From Rhodospirillales bacterium (GTDB taxonomy: Bacteria; Pseudomonadota; Alphaproteobacteria; UBA9219), in contig JAATFY010000215.1 in the NCBI GenBank assembly GCA_015654915.1, positions 1-5,108 on the forward strand: 5,108 nt of DNA, given 5' to 3'. The translations under genes were made by a program, and so were the position numbers. Shown here one piece after another: positions 1 to 5,108 of this stretch (positions within the stretch are counted from its first letter, which is position 1; each line of letters begins with the position of its first letter). Below the pieces are notes generated by a model. It had not been told where the DNA came from. It searched no databases and saw nothing but the letters and a program-made list of their open reading frames with translations.

Positions 1-2835
1 GAAGACGGCATCGATATCTTCATGGCTTTCCAAGCCGGTGCCTCTGGCTTGGGCGATCAGGTTGCTGATCTGCCCCCCCGGCAGGCCCAGCCTGTCCACC
101 AGCGATTTAATCGCGGCGGCGGGATCGGCATAACGCGATGCATATTCCTCAAGGTCGCGCGTGTAGTATTTGCTGAGATCATCGACGACTGAAATATCGA
201 TCTTTGGAACCCGTCCGCTCTCTTTTTCGAATCGCAACGCGGCGTTCAGGGATGCCTGCGACGATCCGTTGGCCATTGAATCAACGGCGAAATCCAGAAC
301 GTCAACTCCGGCTTTGATGGCTTCGTGAATAGTGGCCGCAGCCCAAGTGGACGTATCGTGCGTATGATAACCGACCGGCAGGCCGGTTGCCGCTTTAATG
401 GCTTTAATGATGGCGGCAACATGTTGGGGTTTGCCGATACCCGCCATGTCCTTGATATCGATTTGGTGGCAGCCTAGCGCCTGATATTCGCGCGCTTTTT
501 TGACGAAGTAATGTAAAGGCCTGTCGACGTAACAGACGGCACCGGAAACATACATGCCGGCTTCGACTGCTTCGCGGATGGAAACTTCGGCGTTGTATGG
601 ATTATTAAGGCTGTCGAATACCCGTGTCTTGTCCAGTCCGTTTTTATGCGCTACCCGGACTGTATGTTTCACAACATTATCCGGTTGCGAAGAATAACCC
701 AGAACGTTCGAGCCGCGAAATAGGGCCTGAATTGGAATTTCGGGCGCGAGGCTGACGGCCATTCTCAAAAGTTCCTGAGGGATCATGTGAGAAAACCGGA
801 ATGCCGTATCGAACGTAGCGCCACCATATGCTTCGATCGAGACGATTCCGGCGGCAGCAGGATCAGGATTGAAAAGCTGCTGGTAATAAGGGAGCGCGCC
901 CAGAAAAGTCGAGGCCAGCATGCGGGCCGCTAAATTGGATTGGGGAGCGTCGCGAAGCGACGTGTCGGTCACCAGAAAAGGAAGTGCACCCGCTTCTGCC
1001 TTTTTATAGCGATCCGCAACTGCGTGTAAAAACTCACTCTTCTTTTTCTGGGCTAGCACGATCAGTCGATCCTGTTCAGCGGGATCGAAAACAGGTTTGG
1101 TAACCGTATAATCCGTCGTCTCAGTCGTGAGACGCTTCCCTTCCGAAGGATTGACCGTCTTGTAAGCGATATAATTGGCAAGCCCGTCCAGCTCTTCCGC
1201 CTGGCCCAGATAACGCTGATGCTTGTCAAGATAGCCGATGTCATATTGGGCCGATGCAAATTCGGGAAGGTCAAGCGTTCGGCGCAAGAAATCCAGATTG
1301 TTGTTGACGCCGATCAGTACGGTTTCGGCCAGAGTTTCCTTCAGCAACGAATGCGCCGCATCGAAAGTTTCAGCAGTGGCTATGATGTTGGCAACGTGCG
1401 GATCGAGCTTTCCGGTAACGTATGTGTCTTCATCGATCCCGGAATCCACGCGTACGCCATACTGCGGAGGAACCGAGAATTTTTTGACAAGGCCCGTCGC
1501 GGCGATTCTTTGCGCGGTATTGACGGCATTGACGCGGGCTTCGATGGCAAATCTGCGCATCGAGCGGGGAAATTCGCCATTATGCTGTTCGCGATATTCA
1601 CTTTGCCTGCGGCAGATTTCGTGATCGCGCAGCGAGCCGTTATCCGTCAGTTGTAACTGTATCAGTTTTAGGTCCAGCCGCGCACCGGCTCTGCTTTCGG
1701 CTTCTTCGGTAACCCCGTGCTCGACCTGGATGCGAGGATTGACTTCCATGAAGCGGAAAGTTTCGGTGCTGGTGTCGAATAGAAACTCGGCCGTACCGAT
1801 GCCGACATAGCCGAGGTTATTTATTAGCCTCTCGCATTGATTGAATATTTTGCATTCCAGCTCGTGCGCGCGATCCGCCATCTCGCTGGCGCTCAGTCCT
1901 TGCGCTTTCCATTTTTCTCCAAGCAACCGGGTAAAATCGGCGGTCATTTCCAGAACTTTTTGCCGGCTGATCTGCATGGAGCATTCGCGCGGACTGAACC
2001 AGCTCAGCCCGTCTTTGTCGCGCGCGAACTGGACTTCGATATGGTGGATATTGGCGCCGGGAGCGGCTTCGACGAATTTCTCCAGGAAAATATTCGGGCT
2101 GCCGAAAAACTTAAGAGCTTCTCCGGGAATGGTTTCAAATGCGTCTTTCAAGTCGTTTTCGTTATTGCAGCGCCGCTGGCCGCGGCCGCCGCCGCCTTCG
2201 TCGGCCTTGAGCATGACGGGATAGCCGCCCGCCTGTTCGACGCCCGCGCGCAATTGTTCCCATGCGCGTTCTTTTTGACGGTCGATATCATCCAGCGGCG
2301 TTCCGGCAGGCGGATTCAGGTAACCGATCTTTACAAGGTCCGAGAAGTCGGCGACTTCCATATCGGCCTTCCGGGCCTCCACCTTGGAATTATATTTGCT
2401 TCCCAGAAGTCTGAGTATTTCAGGGCTGGGCCCGTGAAATTTATAATATCCCAGCGCGCGGCAGATGCCGGCAAAAGTCGGGTTCTCGGCGAGAAATCCA
2501 TAGCCCACGACGATATCCGTAACATCGTTTTCATACATGATATCGAGGATGCGATTGGGATCGATCCACGCTTTGGCCGGCGACTCTATTCTTTCGCCCG
2601 GTTTTATAAGGGGCACGATTTTTATATTGGGGTTGTCTTTGTGCTCGGCGATGTAAGGCGCGCCTTTGTCGGCTTCGCTTTCAATGACGACGATTTTATG
2701 GCCTTGGGCCAGCAAGGTATCGAGATAGGCTTTCGCAATAATATTGCGATTGTGAATAAGGACAACGCGCTGCGACCTTGAAAGCCGTCTCAATAAAAGG
2801 CGCGTCGAGGCCCAAAGATTTTCTATTCTAGACAC
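1..2835 (-). CDS. pyc: Pyruvate carboxylase, divergent, 3' end outside window
   Basis: Pyruvate carboxylase makes oxaloacetate from pyruvate, bicarbonate and ATP through a carboxybiotin carrier, and is a cytoplasmic anaplerotic enzyme. The 945 visible codons carry a biotin carboxylase domain (about residues 20-490): GYGFLAEN (111-118), Lys151, LKADEGGGGRG (209-219), HIEVQ (265-269), EVNPRIQVEH (364-373) and EARVN (432-436). A carboxyltransferase domain follows (about 616-900): TDTSLRDAPQS (623-633), YGGATFD (670-676), FRGSN (706-710), RVFDSLN (738-744), KDMAG with the usually carboxylated Lys795, the metal ligands in HTHDT (824-828), and LPGGQ (918-922). The family is usually about 1,150 residues, so roughly 200, including the biotinyl domain, lie beyond the left edge. 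The GTG start is chosen because an in-frame TAG lies 7 codons upstream (2854-2856) and an AAAAGG sits 8 bases before it (2844-2849). The biotin carboxylase half is unusually divergent. Family assignment is firm; substrate is inferred from domain fusion and motifs. Confidence 0.9.
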   Translation of the reverse strand, partial: MSRIENLWASTRLLLRRLSRSQRVVLIHNRNIIAKAYLDTLLAQGHKIVVIESEADKGAPYIAEHKDNPNIKIVPLIKPGERIESPAKAWIDPNRILDIMYENDVTDIVVGYGFLAENPTFAGICRALGYYKFHGPSPEILRLLGSKYNSKVEARKADMEVADFSDLVKIGYLNPPAGTPLDDIDRQKERAWEQLRAGVEQAGGYPVMLKADEGGGGRGQRRCNNENDLKDAFETIPGEALKFFGSPNIFLEKFVEAAPGANIHHIEVQFARDKDGLSWFSPRECSMQISRQKVLEMTADFTRLLGEKWKAQGLSASEMADRAHELECKIFNQCERLINNLGYVGIGTAEFLFDTSTETFRFMEVNPRIQVEHGVTEEAESRAGARLDLKLIQLQLTDNGSLRDHEICRRQSEYREQHNGEFPRSMRRFAIEARVNAVNTAQRIAATGLVKKFSVPPQYGVRVDSGIDEDTYVTGKLDPHVANIIATAETFDAAHSLLKETLAETVLIGVNNNLDFLRRTLDLPEFASAQYDIGYLDKHQRYLGQAEELDGLANYIAYKTVNPSEGKRLTTETTDYTVTKPVFDPAEQDRLIVLAQKKKSEFLHAVADRYKKAEAGALPFLVTDTSLRDAPQSNLAARMLASTFLGALPYYQQLFNPDPAAAGIVSIEAYGGATFDTAFRFSHMIPQELLRMAVSLAPEIPIQALFRGSNVLGYSSQPDNVVKHTVRVAHKNGLDKTRVFDSLNNPYNAEVSIREAVEAGMYVSGAVCYVDRPLHYFVKKAREYQALGCHQIDIKDMAGIGKPQHVAAIIKAIKAATGLPVGYHTHDTSTWAAATIHEAIKAGVDVLDFAVDSMANGSSQASLNAALRFEKESGRVPKIDISVVDDLSKYYTRDLEEYASRYADPAAAIKSLVDRLGLPGGQISNLIAQARGTGLESHEDIDAVF

Positions 2836-3036
2836 AGACCAAACCTTTTCTTTCTAAAATACTTGCCTTGCAATGATTGCCATGCGGGATCAAAGCTTTA
2901 ATGAGGCGCATGACCCTAACATGCGGATAAAAATCGGAACAAGCGGGTATTTGCTTTCATGCGCGGCGAGAGCATGAGGTTTATGGTTAATGGCCCTATT
3001 TCAGGAGTTTTCGCGTTGTGCAGTTGCGAAGGGCAT
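2836..3036 (-). promoter_or_regulatory. Upstream leader and presumed promoter region of pyc
   Basis: This non-coding stretch lies between the terminator of the DUF465 gene and the GTG start of pyc, so the pyc promoter should be here. I see no convincing -35/-10 pair. The visible elements are an AAAAGG ribosome-binding site at 2844-2849, an 11-base palindrome GCAAT-G-ATTGC at 2870-2880, and an inverted repeat CGCATG-N7-CATGCG at 2907-2925. The palindromes could be operators, but nothing in the sequence identifies a regulator. Confidence 0.4.
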
Positions 3037-3076
3037 AAAAAAACAGCCTTGGGCCACGAGGCGCCAAGGCTGTTTT
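3037..3076 (-). terminator. Rho-independent terminator of the DUF465 gene
   Basis: Perfect 9-bp arms CAGCCTTGG (3044-3052) and CCAAGGCTG (3064-3072) enclose an 11-base loop. They are extended by A/T pairing (3040-3043 with 3073-3076). Read on the minus strand the hairpin is followed by seven T residues (3043 to 3037), the classic intrinsic terminator form. It begins about 20 bases beyond the stop codon of the small gene at 3098-3286. It separates that gene from pyc. The plus strand has only four T residues after the stem and no gene ending there, so its function is probably one-directional. Confidence 0.92.
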
Positions 3077-3097
3077 GAATCAGGAATCAAACGGCAG

Positions 3098-3286
3098 TTA
3101 AGCCGCTTGTCGCTGATCCGAGCCTGTCATGAGACGGCTCATTTCGTCTTTCAAACACAATTTTTGCCATTTTAGCTGATGCAATACTCCGTCATCTGGA
3201 GCAGGGCGGGCTTCTTCCGCCAGAAGTTTCAAATCGATTTCGGTGTGACGTTTTTTCAAAGATTCAATCCGCTGTTCAAGCGCCAT
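3098..3286 (-). CDS. DUF465 (YdcH-like) small protein
   Basis: This 62-residue cytoplasmic protein belongs to the DUF465/YdcH family, short helical proteins of unknown function common in Proteobacteria. The signature is H-T-E-I-D (residues 14-18) in an N-terminal helix, then LKWQKLCLKDEMSRL (about 38-52), matching the family's LKK-KL-LKDEI block. The heptad-like spacing of hydrophobic residues suggests a helical hairpin or short coiled coil. There is no signal peptide or membrane segment. The start is well supported by a GGAGG six bases before the ATG. The gene is monocistronic in appearance: the pfk terminator lies upstream and a strong terminator lies about 20 bases after its stop. A CRP-type palindrome about 100 bases upstream of the start may regulate it. 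A paralogue is encoded at 4758-4958. Its precise role is unknown. Confidence 0.88.
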   Translation of the reverse strand: MALEQRIESLKKRHTEIDLKLLAEEARPAPDDGVLHQLKWQKLCLKDEMSRLMTGSDQRQAA

Positions 3287-3331
3287 CTGGAGCCTCCTTC
3301 ATATTCAGGTTTCGCGATAATCGATGCAGCC

Positions 3332-3337
3332 ATCCTA
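3332..3337 (-). promoter_or_regulatory. Candidate -10 hexamer for the DUF465 gene
   Basis: On the minus strand this reads TAGGAT, matching four of six positions of TATAAT. The hexamer 17 bases further upstream (AACACA) is a poor -35, as expected for an activator-dependent promoter. Transcription would start near 3325, about 39 bases before the ATG. That would place the centre of the palindrome at 3371-3404 near -62. The hexamer was found by looking at that spacing, so the support is weak. Confidence 0.25.
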
Positions 3338-3370
3338 CCACGACTCAGGGCTCTTGTGTTGAAGAAGATG

Positions 3371-3404
3371 CGGGAATTTTGTGACGTATTTCACAATAAT
3401 CCCG
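3371..3404. promoter_or_regulatory. CRP/FNR-superfamily-type binding site (TTGTGA-N6-TCACAA)
   Basis: The core at 3379-3396 is a perfect palindrome, TTGTGA, six spacer bases (CGTATT), TCACAA. This is the textbook CRP half-site TGTGA-N6-TCACA with one extra matching base on each side. The symmetry extends outward to CGGGA/TCCCG, and 12 of 14 positions in each arm are complementary. It lies in non-coding DNA downstream of the pfk terminator and about 100 bases upstream of the first DUF465 gene, so the plausible target is that gene. The regulator could be a cAMP-CRP homologue or another member of the superfamily; the regulator gene is not in the window. Confidence 0.6.
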
Positions 3405-3436
3405 TATGTAGGATTTGACTTTTCTGATTATTTTCA

Positions 3437-3469
3437 GATCGTTGGTAAAAGCCTTTTAACCAAACGATC
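3437..3469. repeat. Long imperfect inverted repeat (hairpin)
   Basis: GATCGTTGGTAAAAG (3437-3451) is mirrored by CTTTTAACCAAACGATC (3453-3469), complementary apart from two single-base bulges. The true loop would be the few bases around AAGCCTT. It lies directly beyond the pfk terminator in the direction of pfk transcription. On neither strand is it followed by a T tract, so it is not a standard terminator. It could be an operator, a transcript-end stabilising structure, or the remnant of a second terminator. Confidence 0.55.
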
Positions 3470-3473
3470 ATAT

Positions 3474-3500
3474 AAAAAGCCTATCAGGCTGTTAATAGGC
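3474..3500 (-). terminator. Rho-independent terminator of pfk
   Basis: On the minus strand a 6-bp stem GCCTAT/ATAGGC (3495-3500 with 3479-3484) encloses a 10-base loop and is followed by five T residues (3478 to 3474) and then AT-rich sequence. It lies about 43 bases past the phosphofructokinase stop codon. The stem is short and has three G/C pairs, so termination may be only moderately efficient. Confidence 0.7.
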
Positions 3501-3542
3501 GAAAATTGAAAACGTTAACAAAAATCGCAGTATTATTTCTTC

Positions 3543-4631
3543 TTAAGCATCGCCGAGACATATTCCCAAACCACGCGCCGTCCTGACCATCGAGCCGTCC
3601 TTTTCCACTTGCTGGTTACGCTTCACGGCGTCCTCCAGCGGCACATCGACGACTTTCCGGTTCGACCACGCCACCATGCGGTTGAGTTTTCCGGCCTTGA
3701 TAAGTTCGACCGCATGCACACCGAAAGCAGCCGCGATCAGCCGGTCCTGCGCGCTGGGCTGGCCGCCGCGCTGGACATGGCCCAGCACGGTAACGCGCGT
3801 TTCCGCCTGACACAGATCGGCGATTTGAGCGCCGATGACATGGCCAATGCCGCCCATGCGTTTTTGCCCGCCGTATAGCTCGTTCATCATCTTCGAGCCT
3901 TCCTGCGTGCGAACGGCTTCGGATACAACGACCAGCGCGAAATTGCGGCCTTTTTTGTGAATGTCCTTGATGTGGTTGGCGACATTCTGGATGTCGTAGG
4001 GAATTTCGGGGATGAGGATGACATCGGCGCCGCCCGCAATGCCCGCCTCAAGCGCGATATGCCCGGCGTCGCGCCCCATCACTTCCAAGATCATGATGCG
4101 GTCGTGGCTGGCTGCCGTCGGCTGCAAGCGATCGAGCGCTTCGGTTGCCACGGCGACGGCGGTATCAAACCCGATGGACGTCTCCGTCAGGCAGACATCG
4201 TTATCGATTGTCTTGGGTATGCCGATGATCGGGAAGTTGCCCTGCTTGGCAAGATGCAAAAGAATATCGAGGCTGCCGTCGCCGCCGATGCCGATAAGCG
4301 CATCGCATTTCAACGAGCGGAAACCTTCGACCATATCCTGCGACAGGTTTTTAATGCTGCCGTCCGGCATCGGATAGGCGAACGGGTCGCCCTTGTTGGT
4401 GGTGCCGAGAATGGTGCCGCCTTGCCGCATCATCACCGTATCGACTTTCGTGACGTCCAAAGCCATCGTCTGCGGCGGGCGGCTGATCAGCCCGTGCGCG
4501 CCGGACATGACGCCGACGATTTCCCAGTTCAATTCGGCGGCATGCAGGACAACGGCGCGGATAACGGCATTCAGGCCGGCGCAGTCGCCGCCGCTGGTCA
4601 GGATCGCGATTCGCTTGGCAGGGGTCGGCAT
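3543..4631 (-). CDS. 6-phosphofructokinase, clade III-like (Gly/Lys donor signature)
   Basis: This enzyme phosphorylates fructose 6-phosphate to fructose 1,6-bisphosphate in glycolysis, in the cytoplasm. The 362 residues are complete, compared with about 320 in E. coli PfkA. Motifs in order are TSGGDCAGLNAVIR (12-25, donor loop), GIGGDGS (114-120), PKTIDND (139-145) with catalytic base Asp143, MGRDAGHIAL (185-194, sugar phosphate), PEIP (208-211) with the sugar-binding Glu209, GHVQRGG (284-290), and a C-terminal TARGLGICLGD typical of clade III. Gly119 matches ATP-using enzymes, while Lys140 matches PPi-using enzymes. This combination occurs in plant and trypanosome ATP enzymes, so ATP is favoured but PPi cannot be excluded; for that reason I give no symbol that implies a donor. 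The start is supported by GAGG six bases before the ATG (4638-4641). The gene is divergent from the DUF465 gene at 4758 and has its own terminator. Confidence 0.95.
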   Translation of the reverse strand: MPTPAKRIAILTSGGDCAGLNAVIRAVVLHAAELNWEIVGVMSGAHGLISRPPQTMALDVTKVDTVMMRQGGTILGTTNKGDPFAYPMPDGSIKNLSQDMVEGFRSLKCDALIGIGGDGSLDILLHLAKQGNFPIIGIPKTIDNDVCLTETSIGFDTAVAVATEALDRLQPTAASHDRIMILEVMGRDAGHIALEAGIAGGADVILIPEIPYDIQNVANHIKDIHKKGRNFALVVVSEAVRTQEGSKMMNELYGGQKRMGGIGHVIGAQIADLCQAETRVTVLGHVQRGGQPSAQDRLIAAAFGVHAVELIKAGKLNRMVAWSNRKVVDVPLEDAVKRNQQVEKDGSMVRTARGLGICLGDA

Positions 4632-4757
4632 AAGTAACCTCGGAGGAAAGCCTTACAGGCCTTTGGTTTGGCGGGGAATCGGGCCCAACAGAACCATGGC
4701 ACGAAAAGGATTTTTCTGCTATGGAGAGCGCCCACCGACCGATAAAACAGCTGGTTT
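4632..4757. promoter_or_regulatory. Divergent promoter region between pfk and the second DUF465 gene
   Basis: These 126 bases separate the two divergent starts, so promoters for both should lie here. For pfk, only the GAGG ribosome-binding site (4638-4641) and a small bulged hairpin (AAAGCC-TTACA-GGCCTTT, about 4647-4664) just upstream of it are visible. For the plus-strand gene there is a weak extended -10-like TGCTATGGA (4717-4725) without a good -35. No CRP-like palindrome is visible here. Confidence 0.35.
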
Positions 4758-4958
4758 ATGAACGAACAGGACGAATTAAAAGAACGCGTGGCGGAGATGC
4801 GGGCCGAGCACCGCGACCTCGACGATGCCATCCAGGCGCTGTCGCAACGGGTCGTGCCGGACATGATCCAGATTCAGCGGCTGAAGAAACGCAAATTATT
4901 CCTGCGTGACGAGATCATCAAGATCGAAAGCAAGTTGCTGCCGGATATTATCGCCTAG
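4758..4958 (+). CDS. DUF465 (YdcH-like) small protein, second paralogue
   Basis: This 66-residue, highly charged helical protein belongs to the DUF465/YdcH family, whose function is unknown. It shows both family blocks: EHRDLDDAI (17-25) and LKKRKLFLRDEIIKI (about 42-56). No signal peptide or membrane segment is present. The ATG is the only reasonable start because an in-frame TAA lies five codons upstream (4743-4745). The ribosome-binding site is weak, with no GGAGG-like stretch before it, unlike the paralogue at 3098-3286. The two share the layout H-x-x-(I/L)-D, a central linker, and KL-L-(K/R)-DE, but are otherwise clearly diverged. The gene points away from pfk and ends 3 bases before the stop of a convergent gene; no terminator is visible in that gap. 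Confidence 0.88.
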   Translation: MNEQDELKERVAEMRAEHRDLDDAIQALSQRVVPDMIQIQRLKKRKLFLRDEIIKIESKLLPDIIA

Positions 4959-4961
4959 AAA

Positions 4962-5108
4962 TTATTTCGGCGCGGGAACGGATTCCGCAAGTGCCTTGAA
5001 TGAATTGGCCAATGGACGCATTCTTTCCATGGCTTCGGCTCGTTCAGCATGTATGTCGGCGACAGAGAGCAAAGAGCCGAATCTGGTGTTTGTCAGTTCT
5101 TTTTCTAC
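4962..5108 (-). CDS. Unrecognised protein, C-terminal 48 residues only
   Basis: An open frame enters from the right edge on the minus strand and ends with TAA at 4962-4964. It gives 48 residues with amphipathic, Ala- and Glu-rich helical character (segments ADIHAERAEAMERMRPLA and FKALAES) and a short Pro/Ala tail ending VPAPK. I recognise no family. The frame stays open to the window edge, has plausible amino-acid composition, and stops neatly 3 bases from the convergent DUF465 stop. These points favour a real gene, but the fragment is short and its start and length lie outside the window. Confidence 0.6.
   Translation of the reverse strand, partial: VEKELTNTRFGSLLSVADIHAERAEAMERMRPLANSFKALAESVPAPK

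Noticed and set aside
1837..2781. A 314-codon plus-strand open frame opposite pyc
   Set aside because: The minus-strand frame here encodes recognisable biotin carboxylase motifs throughout. The plus-strand translation has no recognisable domain and is an antisense shadow. The same applies to the plus-strand frame at 1219-1656.
1..2835. Possible frameshift or pseudogene in pyc
   Set aside because: I translated the minus strand codon by codon from 2835 to 1. There is a single uninterrupted frame, with all motifs in order and metal ligands present, so the gene is intact as far as it can be seen.
2870..2880. 11-base palindrome GCAATGATTGC as an operator for pyc
   Set aside because: The position is suggestive, but the palindrome is short, single-copy and matches no regulator site I can name. 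It is kept only as a note in the leader region.
2916..2975. Short minus-strand reading frame (19 codons, MLSPRMKANTRLF...) upstream of pyc as a leader peptide
   Set aside because: It has no ribosome-binding site, no run of regulatory codons and no attenuator-like hairpin pair following it. A frame this short is expected by chance.
2990..3175. A 61-codon plus-strand frame across 2990-3175
   Set aside because: It runs through the terminator hairpin and then antisense to the DUF465 gene, and shows no family motif.
3957..4637. A 226-codon plus-strand open frame opposite pfk
   Set aside because: It lies antisense to the well-supported phosphofructokinase. Its Asp/Ala/Gly-rich translation looks like a reversed reading of G+C-rich codons, not a protein family.
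4697..4716. TGGCACG at 4697 resembling a sigma-54 -24 element
   Set aside because: No TTGC or other GC-containing -12 element lies at the required 12-base phase; the bases there are AT. Only half the signature exists.

Overview
The window looks like ordinary chromosomal DNA from a bacterium, most likely an alphaproteobacterium. This rests on two small DUF465/YdcH-type proteins and a clade-III-like phosphofructokinase. The phylum call is an inference from gene content, since no rRNA or other marker gene is present. I see no tRNA, rRNA, CRISPR array, insertion sequence or phage gene.

Layout from left to right. Positions 1-2835 (minus strand) hold the first 945 codons of a large biotin-dependent carboxylase, best called pyruvate carboxylase. 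It reads without a stop from a GTG start to the left edge, so the end of its C-terminal region and the biotin carrier domain lie outside the window. About 260 bases of leader follow, ending in a strong intrinsic terminator (3037-3076) for the next minus-strand gene, a 62-residue DUF465 protein (3098-3286). Positions 3287-3542 are non-coding but rich in structure: a CRP-type palindrome (3371-3404), a long imperfect hairpin (3437-3469) and an intrinsic terminator (3474-3500) for the next gene. That gene is a complete 6-phosphofructokinase (3543-4631, minus). A 126-base divergent spacer separates it from a second DUF465 protein (4758-4958, plus). This one ends 3 bases from the stop of a convergent, unrecognised minus-strand gene that runs off the right edge (4962-5108).

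Phosphofructokinase commits hexose phosphate to glycolysis, and pyruvate carboxylase refills oxaloacetate at the far end of that route. The region therefore has a central-carbon theme. The terminators nevertheless indicate that pfk, the first DUF465 gene and pyc are separate transcription units rather than one operon.

I do not see a new multi-gene system. The points most worth a second look are: (1) the strongly divergent biotin carboxylase half of the pyruvate carboxylase, with lengthened internal segments and altered signature motifs; (2) Ser in place of the near-invariant catalytic Thr in its carboxyltransferase domain; (3) the mixed Gly/Lys phosphoryl-donor signature of the phosphofructokinase; (4) a perfect TTGTGA-N6-TCACAA site placed about 62 bases upstream of a plausible start of transcription for the first DUF465 gene.
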